Assembly (NCBI RefSeq): GCF_000013405.1
Contig: NC_007759.1
Location: forward strand, 124,001 to 188,000
Source: Syntrophus aciditrophicus SB
Lineage (GTDB): Bacteria; Desulfobacterota; Syntrophia; Syntrophales; Syntrophaceae
DNA length: 64,000 bases
Direction of reading: 5' to 3'
Part shown: positions 1 to 9,537 of the stretch, piece by piece
Numbering within the stretch: the stretch's first letter is position 1
How the letters are laid out: each line of letters starts with the position of its first letter
Notes under the pieces: generated by a model
Database searches by the model: none
Seen by the model: only the letters and a program-made list of their open reading frames with translations
What the model was told of the DNA's origin: nothing
Program-made: the position numbers and the translations under genes

Positions 1-109
1 CCCCCGCATGATGAGTCCGGGAGCGGACAGGACAGGCAACAAGTAAATAATTAAACAACGATCGCAATCTGGGGGGAGTTCATCGATACTTCCCCACCAT
101 CCTTCGCGA
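1..109. other. left edge, no gene assigned
   Basis: This short stretch lies left of a plus-strand terminator. One plus-strand frame is open from base 1 to a TAA at 52-54 and a second frame is open to about base 44, so the tail of a plus-strand gene may end here. The piece is too short to recognise and I cannot choose the frame. A gene to the left on the plus strand is implied mainly by the terminator that follows. Confidence 0.25.
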
Positions 110-160
110 GCCGCCGGGGCAGTCGGAATCATCGCCCTGGCGGCCTTTTTCTTTTTTTCT
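110..160 (+). terminator. intrinsic terminator, plus strand
   Basis: An 11-bp GC-rich stem (GCCGCCGGGGC at 110-120 with GCCCTGGCGGC at 134-144, one G-U pair) encloses a 13-nt loop. It is followed by a T-rich tract at about 146-159. It would end a plus-strand transcript entering from the left of the window, convergent with the ATPase gene. Confidence 0.75.
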
Positions 161-216
161 CCAGTCTGAAGTTCGATCTGAGCGGCCGGTTCCACCACTC
201 TGTTTGACAGGCATTC

Positions 217-2769
217 TCAACGTTTTCCCCTTAAACCGTTGAAAAGCTTGAGCCCTTCGAACCAGAGAATGCTGAAGATCCCCGCCGTCAGGCACAGCCA
301 GAGGTCGGAGGAATGGAGCCGGTCAAATTTGAACAGATCCTGCAGGAAAGGGATGTAAAGAACCAGTCCCAGGAACAGGAGGGTTCCGCCGATCACCCAC
401 CACAGCGCCGGATTGGGAGAACGGAGGGAGCCCAGGATTGTTCGCGACCAGGAGCGGTTGGTGAGAATCAGGCAGAGATTGGCGACGATCAGGGTGGTGA
501 AGGTCAGGGCGCGGGCATCGCGTTCGCCGTGGTCCTGATACAGAGAAACGATAAAAACAGCCAGAATAATGCAGAGGACGCTGACTCCCTGCAGCAGACT
601 GATCGCCAGAATCCTGCCATTCAATAAAGGCTCGCCGGGATTGCGGGGGGGGCGCTTCATCACGTCGGCTTCTTCCTTTTCGTTTTCAAATACAATCGAG
701 CAGGCTGGATCAATGATCAATTCCAGAAACAGGATATGTACCGGCATCAGGACGAGCGGCCACTTGAAAAGTACGGGAATCAGGGACATTCCGGCAATCG
801 GCACATGAATCGCGAAGATGTAGGCCATGGCTTTCCGGATGTTGTCGAAGATCCTTCGGCCCAGTCGAACGGCCTGCACGATGGACGAGAAATCATCGTC
901 AAGGAGGACCAGCGACGCCGACTCCCGCGCTACATCCGTGCCACGGCCCCCCATGGCAATGCCGATGTGAGCGGATTTTAAAGCCGGGGCGTCATTGACT
1001 CCATCGCCCGTCATGGCCACAATCTCGCCGTTAGCCTTGAGGGCTTCGACGATCCGCAGTTTCTGCTCCGGCACGACCCGGGCAAAGATATTCACTTCAG
1101 AAATCCGCCGCTGCAATTCTTCATCCGACATGGAGTCCAGTTCGGGTCCGGTAATGAGGCTGTCGTTCAGTGTCAGACCGATCTGCCGGGCGATGTTCCG
1201 GGCCGTGCCGGGATAGTCGCCGGTTATCATGACCACCCGGATGCCGGCCGACCGGCATTCCTGAATTGATTCCGGGACCGTGCGTCTCACCGGGTCTTCC
1301 AGGCCGATCAGACCGAGAAACTCGAAAATGAAGTCATGCTGACCATCCGGAAGAGCGCGGGGTTCAAATCGGGCTTCGGCGACACCCAGCACCCGCAGGC
1401 CTTCATCTGCCAGGGCACTGATGTGCCGGGACAGTTCCGCCGCTTCTTTCCGGTCTAAATGACAGAGATCGATAATCGCTTCCGGCGAACCTTTGGCCGC
1501 AATGATGTAATCCCGGCCATTCGGGGATTTCCAGACGCGTGACATGGAAAGCAGCTCCGGGGAAAGGGCGTATTCATGGACCAGCGTCCAATCCTCATGG
1601 AGATGTTCCGTTCCTGCCAGGCTGGTATCGCCCAGGTGCCTGATCGCCTTTTCCATGGGATCGAAGGGGTCGATCTGGCTGGCCAGGATGCTGAATTCCG
1701 CCAGCTGATGGCAGGACTCCGGCAGAATGGGCCATGCGGAATTTCCAATCGTGCAGTATTCGCCCTGAGCGAACAACTTACGAACGGTCATCCGGTTTTC
1801 GGTGAGCGTGCCCGTCTTGTCAACGCACAGTACTGTGGCCGAGCCGAGCGTTTCAACCGCCGGTACGCGCCGGGTGAGCACGCGCTTCTGCGAAATGCGC
1901 CAGGCCCCCAGGGCCAGAAAGACAGTCAGGACAACAGGAAATTCTTCGGGAAGAGTTGCCATGGCCAGGGTGATGCCGGCCAGAAACCCATGCAGCCAGT
2001 TCCCTCTCGTCAAGCCATAGACGACAATGACCAGGGCGCAAAGGGAGAGTCCCAGGACGGCAAGATTGCGAACCAGTCGTCCCGTCTCCCTTTGCAGAAG
2101 GGATTCTTCCGGCTCAACGTTCTGAAGGGCTCTGCCGATCTTTCCGATTTCAGTGTGAATGCCGATCGCCTGTACCTGCGCGATGCACTGACCCTGCACC
2201 GCCAGGGTTCCCGAATAGATAAAGGGCAGATCATCGCCGCCGGGCCGCTTCATTCCGTCGGGGCAGGGAGCCGCCGACTTCCGCACAGGAACGGATTCTC
2301 CGGTAAGCAGGGATTCGTCCACCAGAAGGCTGAGGCAGGAGAGCAGCACGGCATCGGCTGGAATGCGGTCCCCCTCTTTCACGACCAGGATGTCTCCCCG
2401 AACCACCTCCCGTCCCGCAATCCGCCTTTCGGCGCCATTCCGGATCACCAGGGCGCGGGGGCTGGAAAGATCACGCAACGCCTCCAGGGCCCGCTCCGTC
2501 TTGCGCTCCTGATACAGCGTGATTCCCATGACGACGAACACGAAACCGAGCAGCATCAGCGCTTCATGGACATCACCCAGGAAAAGATAGATGATGCCGC
2601 AGGCCACCAGCAGAAGAAACATCGGTTCCCGAACGACTTCGAAGGCGATGGTCCAGATGCTGCGCTGTCGGGAAGAGGGCAGTTCATTATAACCCTCCTC
2701 CTTTAATCTTTTGGCTGCTTCGGCTTCAGAGAGGCCGGGGAAATTTTTCGGGTCCAGATCGCTGTTCAT
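217..2769 (-). CDS. P-type cation-transporting ATPase
   Basis: An 850-residue P-type ATPase of the Ca2+/SERCA-like bacterial class, which pumps a cation across the cytoplasmic membrane at the cost of ATP. Visible signatures are TGESVPV in the actuator domain, a PEEFPVV segment in TM4 (PEEFP rather than the usual PEGLP), the phosphorylated Asp in DKTGTLT near residue 317, and TGDGVNDAPAL in the hinge. Hydrophobic segments fit the usual ten-helix plan: two after the N-terminal cation-ATPase domain, two before the DKTGT site and a C-terminal bundle. Length is normal for the family and it looks intact. It stands alone, divergent from the hydrogenase operon. The transported ion cannot be set from sequence alone; Ca2+ or Mg2+/Na+ are the usual possibilities. 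Confidence 0.9.
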   Translation of the reverse strand: MNSDLDPKNFPGLSEAEAAKRLKEEGYNELPSSRQRSIWTIAFEVVREPMFLLLVACGIIYLFLGDVHEALMLLGFVFVVMGITLYQERKTERALEALRDLSSPRALVIRNGAERRIAGREVVRGDILVVKEGDRIPADAVLLSCLSLLVDESLLTGESVPVRKSAAPCPDGMKRPGGDDLPFIYSGTLAVQGQCIAQVQAIGIHTEIGKIGRALQNVEPEESLLQRETGRLVRNLAVLGLSLCALVIVVYGLTRGNWLHGFLAGITLAMATLPEEFPVVLTVFLALGAWRISQKRVLTRRVPAVETLGSATVLCVDKTGTLTENRMTVRKLFAQGEYCTIGNSAWPILPESCHQLAEFSILASQIDPFDPMEKAIRHLGDTSLAGTEHLHEDWTLVHEYALSPELLSMSRVWKSPNGRDYIIAAKGSPEAIIDLCHLDRKEAAELSRHISALADEGLRVLGVAEARFEPRALPDGQHDFIFEFLGLIGLEDPVRRTVPESIQECRSAGIRVVMITGDYPGTARNIARQIGLTLNDSLITGPELDSMSDEELQRRISEVNIFARVVPEQKLRIVEALKANGEIVAMTGDGVNDAPALKSAHIGIAMGGRGTDVARESASLVLLDDDFSSIVQAVRLGRRIFDNIRKAMAYIFAIHVPIAGMSLIPVLFKWPLVLMPVHILFLELIIDPACSIVFENEKEEADVMKRPPRNPGEPLLNGRILAISLLQGVSVLCIILAVFIVSLYQDHGERDARALTFTTLIVANLCLILTNRSWSRTILGSLRSPNPALWWVIGGTLLFLGLVLYIPFLQDLFKFDRLHSSDLWLCLTAGIFSILWFEGLKLFNGLRGKR

Positions 2770-3453
2770 AGGCCTGCGCCATCCTCAAGTTCAGGATGAG
2801 TGACGAGTATCGAGTGTTTTTATAACGTCTGGAATGTGCGAATTGCAAATGGAATCTCTCCATGGTCGCGCAACGCCGCCTTTATGGCCTTTTATTTTGG
2901 ATCACACGTCCGGGAAGCTGACAGGAGAGCTTCCTGTCGACGTCTTTTTTCCCTTGTGCAATCCATATCTACAATGGCATTTCTGCGTTTCTCCAGATAC
3001 GGACGATCTTTTCCGCGGGACGGTTTCGAATGCGGGTTGGTTAAATTTTACGTTCCTGCTGAAATCAAATTTCTTGACAGGGAATATTTAAAAATGGGAA
3101 ATAAAAAATAATATTTTTTTCAAATGTCAATGTCGCAACAAGATCCCACAGCTAATAAAGGGGACGTGCGGTATCCGGCCCATTTAACAGAGAAGGGCCG
3201 ACTGCGAGGTGTTGAAGACATGCCCTCCTTCTTTCGGATAGTCGATGTATTTCGTGGAAAATGTTCTTCATGAATAAGGGCATTCTATCTGAACTTTTCA
3301 AGTTAAATTGAAATCCATATTCCCGCAGCGGTCAGACTCAGCAGGCAACCCGAAAAAGTCCGGCGCGCTGAGGGAAAAAATCAGCATATCAAATCAACCC
3401 GATCCGGTGTTTTTCGTTAGGGGAAAATTTATAGATGGAGGAGGTTTCAAGGT
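2770..3453. other. gene-free region before the hydrogenase operon
   Basis: No convincing gene is present in about 680 bases. On the plus strand a short hairpin (GACAGGA at 2920-2926 with TCCTGTC at 2932-2938) is followed by six T at 2945-2950, and an overlapping alternative stem (GGAAGCT/AGCTTCC) could form instead. A TTGACA box at 3074-3079 sits in an AT-rich stretch but has no good -10 at the right distance. The hydrogenase promoter probably lies in the last 350 bases. Confidence 0.4.
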
Positions 3454-4491
3454 GTGAACTACCAAGTATTGCAAAAGAAAGATCTGGATGAGTTCATCAG
3501 AAAACTCTCCGGAAAGATGACGGTCGTTGCCCCCGTAAACAAAGGATATAACAATTTTGCCTTTGAAGAGGTTTCTTCGGCGGAGAGAATTGCCCTTCAG
3601 TATATCCCGACCATTCTCCCTCCGAAAAAATACTTCATGCCCCAGAAAGAGAAAATGCTGGATTTCGATATCAGCGGGAAAATTCCCGAAGATAAGGCGG
3701 TCATCGAGTATGAAGACATCGCCATATTCGGAATTCATACCTGCGACCTGGCCGGCATCCAGTGCCTGAACATGGCTTTCAGCGAAAGGCCTCGGGATTA
3801 CAACTATCTGATCAGAAAGGATCATATCTTTTCCATCGGTCTGGAATGCAACGATTACTGTGATGAAAGCGCCAGTTGCACGCTGGTGAATGCTCACCTT
3901 CCCAACGGCGGTTACGATCTCTTTCTTTCCGATGTGGGAGACCGGTTTGTCTGCCATATCAATACCCACCGCGGCGCCGAAATCGCCGGGGAGACCGGGC
4001 TGTTTCAGAAAGCAGCGGCCGCGGATCTGACCGCGCTGGATAATTTGCGGGAGCGGAAGAGGCAGATTTTCAAGAATGAAATCAATATCGCCCCCCGGTT
4101 TCTTCCTGAAATTTTTGAAAAGGCCATGGAAAGCCCCGTCTGGGAGGAGGTCGGATCCCGGTGCGTATCCTGCGGAAACTGTACAAATGTCTGTCCGACC
4201 TGCTACTGCTTCGACATGTTCGATTCGATCAATCTGGATATGAAAACCGGCGCCCGGTTCCGGGTCTGGGATTCGTGTCAGCTCGAACCCTTTGCCAGAG
4301 TCGCCGGCGGAGAAAATTTCCGCGAGGAGCGGTCTGAGCGTCAGCGACATCGGTTCTTCAGAAAGTTCAAGTATCCTGTCGAAAAATACTACCGGTTTTT
4401 CTGTACGGGTTGCGGCCGTTGCACGAGGACCTGCATGGCCCGCATCAGCCTCAAAGAAACTTTAAACGCCCTTGCAAAGGAAAGTTTATGA
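3454..4491 (+). CDS. [NiFe] hydrogenase, 4Fe-4S beta subunit (HydB/HyhB-like)
   Basis: A 345-residue iron-sulfur subunit of a group 3b-type hydrogenase (sulfhydrogenase beta family), which passes electrons between the catalytic dimer and the flavin subunit encoded next. Two cysteine clusters are clear: CVSCGNCTNVCPTC at 237-250 and CTGCGRCTRTC at 317-327, each able to hold a [4Fe-4S] centre, plus more cysteines near 131-142. The start is a GTG at 3454, chosen because GGAGGAGG at 3437-3444 is well spaced. It opens a tight five-gene operon and its stop overlaps the next start (ATGA). There is no signal peptide, so the enzyme is cytoplasmic. Confidence 0.88.
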   Translation: MNYQVLQKKDLDEFIRKLSGKMTVVAPVNKGYNNFAFEEVSSAERIALQYIPTILPPKKYFMPQKEKMLDFDISGKIPEDKAVIEYEDIAIFGIHTCDLAGIQCLNMAFSERPRDYNYLIRKDHIFSIGLECNDYCDESASCTLVNAHLPNGGYDLFLSDVGDRFVCHINTHRGAEIAGETGLFQKAAAADLTALDNLRERKRQIFKNEINIAPRFLPEIFEKAMESPVWEEVGSRCVSCGNCTNVCPTCYCFDMFDSINLDMKTGARFRVWDSCQLEPFARVAGGENFREERSERQRHRFFRKFKYPVEKYYRFFCTGCGRCTRTCMARISLKETLNALAKESL

Positions 4492-5324
4492 AAGAGGAAA
4501 TCGTAAATTCAAACTGGAAGCTGAGAAAAGGGGAAATCATCGCCGCAAAACAGATGACATCCGCTGAAAAGTGGTTTGACATCAAACTGGACGACGGCGA
4601 GTTGGACCATGAACCGGGGCAGTTTGTTCAGGTCGAACTTTTCGGAATCGGGGAGGTTCCCATTTCCATCTGTTCTTCCCCGACGAAGAAAGGTTCTTTT
4701 GAACTGTGTGTCAGGGCTGCCGGCCGGGTAACCAATGAAATGCATAAACTGGATGTGGGGAATTATGTCGGCATCCGCGGACCTTTCGGGAGACCTTTCC
4801 CCGTCAGGGTGATGGCGGGAAACGATCTTTTCTTTGTAGCCGGCGGGCTCGGCATCGCGCCCTTGCGCTCCCTGATCAATTACGTCATGGATAACCGTAA
4901 GGATTTCGGCAAAGTGGACATCCTGCTGGGATGCCGGACACCTCAGGATATGCTTTTCGGCGATGAAGTCGCAGGGTGGGAAAAAAGACTTGATGTGAAT
5001 TTCAGTTGCACCGTCGACCGGGGAGGCCCGGACTGGACGGGGAATGTAGGCCTCATTACAACCCTGATCCCCGGTGTGACCATCATTCCGGAAAGAACTT
5101 TCTCCGTCGTTGTCGGTCCGCCCGTCATGTACAAATTCGTTATCAACGAACTTCTGAAAAAGGATCTTCCCGAGAGACAGATCATCCTTTCCCTCGAGAG
5201 GCATATGAAATGCGGCATGGGAAAATGCGGGCACTGTCAGATCGATCATCCGAAGAATTATTATTGCTGTAAAGATGGTCCCACATTCAGCTACGACGAA
5301 GTGAAGGAAGCGAAGAAACTTTAA
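4488..5324 (+). CDS. [NiFe] hydrogenase, FAD/NAD(P)-binding gamma subunit (HydG/HyhG-like)
   Basis: A 278-residue flavoprotein of the ferredoxin-NADP reductase/PyrK-like fold, expected to exchange electrons with NAD(P). An FAD-binding beta-barrel comes first, then an NAD-binding domain with GGLGIAPLRSL. A C-terminal CGMGKCGHC motif with a further cysteine pair should bind a [2Fe-2S] cluster. I chose the ATG at 4488, which overlaps the previous stop, because the conserved fold begins there; an upstream in-frame extension is out of keeping with the family. It is the second gene of the operon. Confidence 0.88.
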   Translation: MKEEIVNSNWKLRKGEIIAAKQMTSAEKWFDIKLDDGELDHEPGQFVQVELFGIGEVPISICSSPTKKGSFELCVRAAGRVTNEMHKLDVGNYVGIRGPFGRPFPVRVMAGNDLFFVAGGLGIAPLRSLINYVMDNRKDFGKVDILLGCRTPQDMLFGDEVAGWEKRLDVNFSCTVDRGGPDWTGNVGLITTLIPGVTIIPERTFSVVVGPPVMYKFVINELLKKDLPERQIILSLERHMKCGMGKCGHCQIDHPKNYYCCKDGPTFSYDEVKEAKKL

Positions 5325-5339
5325 ATGGAAAGGATGCTT

Positions 5340-6086
5340 ATGAAACCCAAAGTTGCCTTTTTTGATTTCGCCTGCTGCGAAGGGTGCCAGCTTCAGGTTG
5401 CCAACCTGGGCGAAGCCCTTCTGGATATCCTGGGCGCCATCGACGTGGTGGAGTTTCGGGAAGTGATGTCGGAGAAGTGGGACAAAAACTACGACGTTGC
5501 GATTGTAGAAGGCAGTATTACGGACGAACATGCGGAACAACGGATCAGGAAAATCCGGGATAGATCCGCTGTGCTTATCGCCTACGGTTCCTGTGCGACA
5601 ATCGGCGGCGTCAACGGCATGAAGAACTCCTTCGTTCTGGACGAGATCCGGCAGTCCGTTTACGGGAAGGATTATCAACTCTTTGACAGCAAGAAGACGC
5701 GGCCGATCCATCAGGTCGTCAAGGTGGACTATTTCATCAACGGTTGTCCCGTTTATCACCCTGAGGTGATCGAGGTCCTGAAATGCGCCCTCCGGGGCGT
5801 TCCCTACGCCGTGCCGGACAATCCCGTCTGTTCGGAGTGTAAACTGAATGAAAATGTCTGCATGTACGATCGGGGGGTCGCCTGTCTGGGCCCCTGGACG
5901 AAAGCGGGCTGTAATTCCTGGTGCATCAACAACGGCAACATCTGTTACGGATGCCGGGGCATGGTGACCAATCCCGCCAGAAACGGGGCCAATGATATTA
6001 TGGCCCGGTATGATCTGAATTTCGATTTGATTCGAAACAAATTCGACATGTATAACAAATGCAGCGAGGAAGATAAAAATGGCTAA
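5340..6086 (+). CDS. [NiFe] hydrogenase small (delta) subunit
   Basis: A 248-residue small subunit that carries the proximal iron-sulfur clusters of the hydrogenase. The N-terminal CCEGCQ motif and the later CATIGG, GCP and CSECKLNENVC cysteines match the small subunit of cytoplasmic group 3 enzymes. There is no Tat signal, in line with a soluble enzyme. The ATG at 5340 is preferred because GGAAAGGA at 5327-5334 is well placed; in-frame ATGs at 5325 and 5334 would add five or two residues but lack a spaced ribosome site. The gene overlaps the large subunit by 8 bp. Confidence 0.88.
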   Translation: MKPKVAFFDFACCEGCQLQVANLGEALLDILGAIDVVEFREVMSEKWDKNYDVAIVEGSITDEHAEQRIRKIRDRSAVLIAYGSCATIGGVNGMKNSFVLDEIRQSVYGKDYQLFDSKKTRPIHQVVKVDYFINGCPVYHPEVIEVLKCALRGVPYAVPDNPVCSECKLNENVCMYDRGVACLGPWTKAGCNSWCINNGNICYGCRGMVTNPARNGANDIMARYDLNFDLIRNKFDMYNKCSEEDKNG

Positions 6087-7404
6087 TAAAACCGTAAAGA
6101 TAGACGTCGAATATCTTACCCGCGTAGAAGGGCACGGCAACATCGTCATCGATGTCAAGGAAGGGAAAATCGATAAGTGTGAATTTCAGGTCGTGGAATC
6201 TCCCCGGTTGTTCGAAGGGATGCTGCGGGGAAGGTCCATTTTTGAAGCCCAGCACATTACGTCGAGGATCTGCGGGATCTGCTCCTGTGGCCATTCCCTG
6301 GCCTCCATTCAGGCGGCGGAGGACGCCCTCGGCGTAACCCCTACGGAGCAGACGATCAAACTGAGGAAACTCCTTCTCGACTACGAATTCCTGGACAGCC
6401 ACGTCCTGCATGTTTACCTGCTGGCAGCCCCGGATGTCCTCGGCGTTCCCAGTTTCGTTCCCCTCGTGAAAACCCATAATGCGGTGGTCCGCCGCGCCCT
6501 GCGGATGAAGAAGCTCTGCAACGATGTCTGCGATATCCTGGTGGGGCGTCATGTCCACCCGATTTCCGCTATTGTCGGCGGATTTACCAAGCTTCCGCGG
6601 CCGAAGGACCTGGATGCCATGCTTGAAATGCTGGAGTCCATGAGGGACGACATGGCGGAAACACTGGCACTGGCGAAGACCCTCCAGTTCCCCGATTTTT
6701 ACCGGGAGACGGAGTATGTGGGACTCGTGTCGGACGACGAGGAGTACCCTCTGCTCATGGGCGATGTGGGTTCGACGGACGGAAAGCGTCTGGGAAAGAA
6801 GGATTACCGGCAGGCGACCAACGAGTTCATCGATCCCCGTTCTTCCGCCAAGTTTGCAAAATGGTCGCGGGACTCCTACCTGGTTGGAGCCCTGGCGCGG
6901 TTCAATCTCAATAGCGATAAGCTTCATCCCACGGCGAAGGCGATTGCCGAAGAACTGGGTTTGAAGCCGATCTGCCACAATCCTTATCTGAACACGGTGG
7001 CCCAGGTTGTGGAAATCGTTCACTGTTATGAGCATGCGATCGATCTGATCAAGGATTTGAAGAAAAACGGCATCAATTACGATGAAGAGATCGTGGTCGG
7101 CGTGAACGAGCAGCAGAAAATTCCCGTCCGAGCGGGAGACGGCGTCGGCGCCGTCGAGGTGCCCCGGGGCATCCTGTTCCACAACTATGTTACAGATTCG
7201 AATGGGATTATCGAACAGGCCAACTGCATCATCCCGACAAACCAGAACATCGCCAATATCGAATACGACATGATGAAGCTGCTTCCCGAGATTCTCGACC
7301 AGACAAAGGAAGAAATCACCCTGAAGATGGAAATGCTGGTTCGGGCTTACGATCCCTGCATTTCCTGCTCCGCCCATTATCTGAATGTCAAATTTGTTGA
7401 ATGA
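6079..7404 (+). CDS. [NiFe] hydrogenase large (alpha) catalytic subunit
   Basis: A 441-residue catalytic subunit with both NiFe-binding motifs: RICGICSCGH at 63-72 and DPCISCSAH near 425-433, with only an 8-residue tail after the histidine. Such a tail is normally cut off by a dedicated protease, which is encoded by the next gene. It oxidises or makes H2 at a cytoplasmic active site. With the 4Fe-4S and flavin subunits this points to an NAD(P)-coupled group 3b-like enzyme, reversible in vivo. All four active-site cysteines are present and no TGA replaces them. Confidence 0.92.
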   Translation: MANKTVKIDVEYLTRVEGHGNIVIDVKEGKIDKCEFQVVESPRLFEGMLRGRSIFEAQHITSRICGICSCGHSLASIQAAEDALGVTPTEQTIKLRKLLLDYEFLDSHVLHVYLLAAPDVLGVPSFVPLVKTHNAVVRRALRMKKLCNDVCDILVGRHVHPISAIVGGFTKLPRPKDLDAMLEMLESMRDDMAETLALAKTLQFPDFYRETEYVGLVSDDEEYPLLMGDVGSTDGKRLGKKDYRQATNEFIDPRSSAKFAKWSRDSYLVGALARFNLNSDKLHPTAKAIAEELGLKPICHNPYLNTVAQVVEIVHCYEHAIDLIKDLKKNGINYDEEIVVGVNEQQKIPVRAGDGVGAVEVPRGILFHNYVTDSNGIIEQANCIIPTNQNIANIEYDMMKLLPEILDQTKEEITLKMEMLVRAYDPCISCSAHYLNVKFVE

Positions 7405-7870
7405 AGAAGTCCTGTCGGCCCTGAGGCCGGAGGGACGCACGGTGATGATTACGATCGGCAATTCCCTGAGGGCCGACGATGGCGTCGGCCCTTTCATCGG
7501 GAGGAAAATTGCCGATCAGAAGGACTTCCTTGTCCTGAATGCCCTGATGAATCCGGAAGATATCGTGGAGGATGCGATCGCTTATCGACCTGGAAAAATA
7601 GTCGTCATCGATGCCGCGGATTTCGGTGGCTCACCGGGAGAAATACGAACCATTCCCCTTGATCAGATTCAGCGTTATACGGTTTTTTCCACCCACCATT
7701 TCCCGATTTCCGTGCTCCTGGGCATCATTCGGGAAGAGACGAACGCCAGCATGGCGATTCTGGGCATCCAGCCGGAATCCGTAGAATTCGGTGAATGCAT
7801 GTGTTCCGAGGTCCGGCAGACCGCCCTGGATATCATTGAATATCTGAATAATCTCTGCAACTCGTTATAG
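7385..7870 (+). CDS. hydrogenase maturation protease (HyaD/HycI family)
   Basis: A 161-residue endopeptidase of the HycI/HyaD family, which trims the C-terminal tail of the large subunit after nickel insertion. The N-terminal GNSLRADDGVGP holds the acidic residue that senses Ni, followed by VVIDAADFGG with a second Asp and a later THH motif. It overlaps the large-subunit gene by 20 bp, so the two are probably translationally coupled. Length is normal. Its position last in the operon supports this substrate. Confidence 0.88.
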   Translation: MSNLLNEEVLSALRPEGRTVMITIGNSLRADDGVGPFIGRKIADQKDFLVLNALMNPEDIVEDAIAYRPGKIVVIDAADFGGSPGEIRTIPLDQIQRYTVFSTHHFPISVLLGIIREETNASMAILGIQPESVEFGECMCSEVRQTALDIIEYLNNLCNSL

Positions 7871-7911
7871 CGTATCCCGAGAATCTTAAATTCCCTGTCT
7901 TTTCTTGATTT

Positions 7912-7947
7912 GACACATAGCCGCCCCAAAGGCTGTCGGTTTTTTTT
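7912..7947 (+). terminator. terminator of the hydrogenase operon
   Basis: A short hairpin (AGCC at 7919-7922 with GGCT at 7931-7934, extended by GAC/GTC across a bulge) is followed by eight T at 7940-7947. It lies 40 bases after the protease stop and touches the end of the convergent pstB gene. Confidence 0.5.
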
Positions 7948-8659
7948 ATGAAGAAATAATGACGCCGTCTTCAAAGGTGACCACCCGATCCGCGACCCGC
8001 TTCACCTGATCCAGGTAATGAGAGACCACCAGAATGGTCAGGTGCTGCCTGAGTTCCAGAAGCAAGTCTTCAATGACTTCCGTGGCGGTCGAATCCAGTG
8101 AAGAGGTAGGCTCGTCCATCAGTAAAACCTCCGGTTCAAGAACCAGCGCCCGGGCGATGCAGAGCCGCTGCTGCTGTCCCCCGGAAAGTTTCCGGGCGTC
8201 ATCGTTCATCCGGTCTTTCACTTCCTCCCAGAGATAGGCCATTTTCAGGGCCTGCTCCACCCTGTGCCGCATTTCCTCCTGATTCCTGTTGCCTGCCATC
8301 TTCAGGGGAAAGGCAATGTTTCTGGAGATGCTCATGGGCAACGGGTTGGGTGTCTGGAAGACCATCGCCACCTGCCTCCTCAACTCCGTTACCGGAAGAT
8401 TCCCCTGGTAGATGTCGCGACGCAGCCCATCGAGGGTGATCTCCACTTTGCCGCTCATCCTGGCCTCGGGGAGGTTTTCCCAAAGGCGGTTCAAGGTGAT
8501 CAGGAAGGTGGATTTTCCCGCCCCCGAAGGACCGATAAGCGCCGTGATGGAATTTTCTGCAAACCGGACCGTCAGGTCTTTCAGGATGTGACGATCCCGA
8601 TAGAAAAAGTTGAGATCCTCAACCTGTATTTTTGTCTTATCCTGCAGAGTTGTTTTCAT
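7946..8659 (-). CDS. phosphate ABC transporter ATPase PstB-like
   Basis: A 237-residue ABC ATPase that powers uptake by the PstC/PstA permease pair. Walker A is GPSGAGKST, the ABC signature is LSGGQQQRLCIARAL, and Walker B is VLLMDEPTSSLD. It is a little shorter than typical PstB (about 250), but the PstB-like details and the downstream position after pstSCA support the call. Its start overlaps the pstA stop by 4 bp. No phoU follows, which is unusual for pst operons. Confidence 0.85.
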   Translation of the reverse strand: MKTTLQDKTKIQVEDLNFFYRDRHILKDLTVRFAENSITALIGPSGAGKSTFLITLNRLWENLPEARMSGKVEITLDGLRRDIYQGNLPVTELRRQVAMVFQTPNPLPMSISRNIAFPLKMAGNRNQEEMRHRVEQALKMAYLWEEVKDRMNDDARKLSGGQQQRLCIARALVLEPEVLLMDEPTSSLDSTATEVIEDLLLELRQHLTILVVSHYLDQVKRVADRVVTFEDGVIISS

Positions 8660-9537
8660 GGGCGATAAAAAGCGAGATAGGTGAGGCGTTTTTTGATGAC
8701 GAAGGCGAGGGTGAAAAGGAACAGGCAGAGTAGAAGCAGAATCAGGGCCGCTCCATAACCGTTCATCAGTTCTTCCGGCGAGGTGTACTGGGAAGAAATG
8801 TAATAGATGTAGAACGGCAGCGCTTCATAGGGGGCAAGAGCGGATTTCGGAACTCCCGCCGCCACTACGACTCCCGTTAGCATGATGACCGCTGTATCCT
8901 CCGCGCAGCGGCCGATGGCCAGAATGAGCCCGCTGACCATTCCGGAAAGGGACTGGGGAATCAGGACATAAAACAGGTTCTGCAGTTTCGTTGCCCCAAG
9001 GGCGAGGGCCGTCAGGCGGGTATCGGGAGAAAGACCTTCCAGGGCGATCTGCGTGGTCCGGATGATGTACGGCAGAACGAGAAAGGCGAGGGCAAGACTC
9101 GAGATAAGGAGGCACGGCTGGATGCTGCTGGAATAGTGCTTGTGGAGAAAAACAGCCAGCGCGAATCCGAAGAGCCCCACCACGATGGACGGAATGCCGG
9201 CAAGGATATCAAAAATCAGGTTGAAGGCGTTTTTGACCCGGAAGTCCGCGTATTCCGCGAGGTAAATGCCCGTGGCGAAGCCGATCGGCAGCGCGAAAGC
9301 AATGGACAGAGCGACCAGGATAAAGGTGCCGACGATAGCGGGGAACAGGCCCTCGAAAACGCGCTGCTGAAGGAAAACAGCCCTCAGAGGGGAAGCATCC
9401 CCGAAGATCAGCTTCATATTAAGCGTTCCGGCCCCTTTGAATACAAGGTAGGCGAGAATGGAGAAAACAGCGGCGGACAGAATCAGCCCGCAGGTCCACG
9501 AATACCAGATCGTCAGTTTTTCCCCCGTCCGTTTCAT
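8656..9537 (-). CDS. phosphate ABC transporter permease PstA-like
   Basis: A 293-residue inner-membrane permease with the ABC-permease region (GIPSIVVGLFGFAL, then LALPYIIRTTQIAL-like and EDTAVIMLTG segments). About six hydrophobic helices are visible. The reading frame runs open well upstream, but the ATG at 9537 gives the expected length and overlaps the pstC stop by 4 bp. It forms the channel together with PstC. Confidence 0.85.
   Translation of the reverse strand: MKRTGEKLTIWYSWTCGLILSAAVFSILAYLVFKGAGTLNMKLIFGDASPLRAVFLQQRVFEGLFPAIVGTFILVALSIAFALPIGFATGIYLAEYADFRVKNAFNLIFDILAGIPSIVVGLFGFALAVFLHKHYSSSIQPCLLISSLALAFLVLPYIIRTTQIALEGLSPDTRLTALALGATKLQNLFYVLIPQSLSGMVSGLILAIGRCAEDTAVIMLTGVVVAAGVPKSALAPYEALPFYIYYISSQYTSPEELMNGYGAALILLLLCLFLFTLAFVIKKRLTYLAFYRP

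Noticed and set aside
1576-2706. Long plus-strand frame of 376 codons opposite the P-type ATPase
   Set aside because: It is antisense to a fully conserved gene and its product resembles no protein; it arises from codon bias of the ATPase.
2800-3111. 103-codon plus-strand frame upstream of the hydrogenase operon
   Set aside because: No ribosome site, unusual composition and no recognisable motif; treated as noncoding.
4509-6158. Long minus-strand frame of 549 codons opposite the hydrogenase genes
   Set aside because: It is antisense to well-supported hydrogenase subunits and has no domain features.
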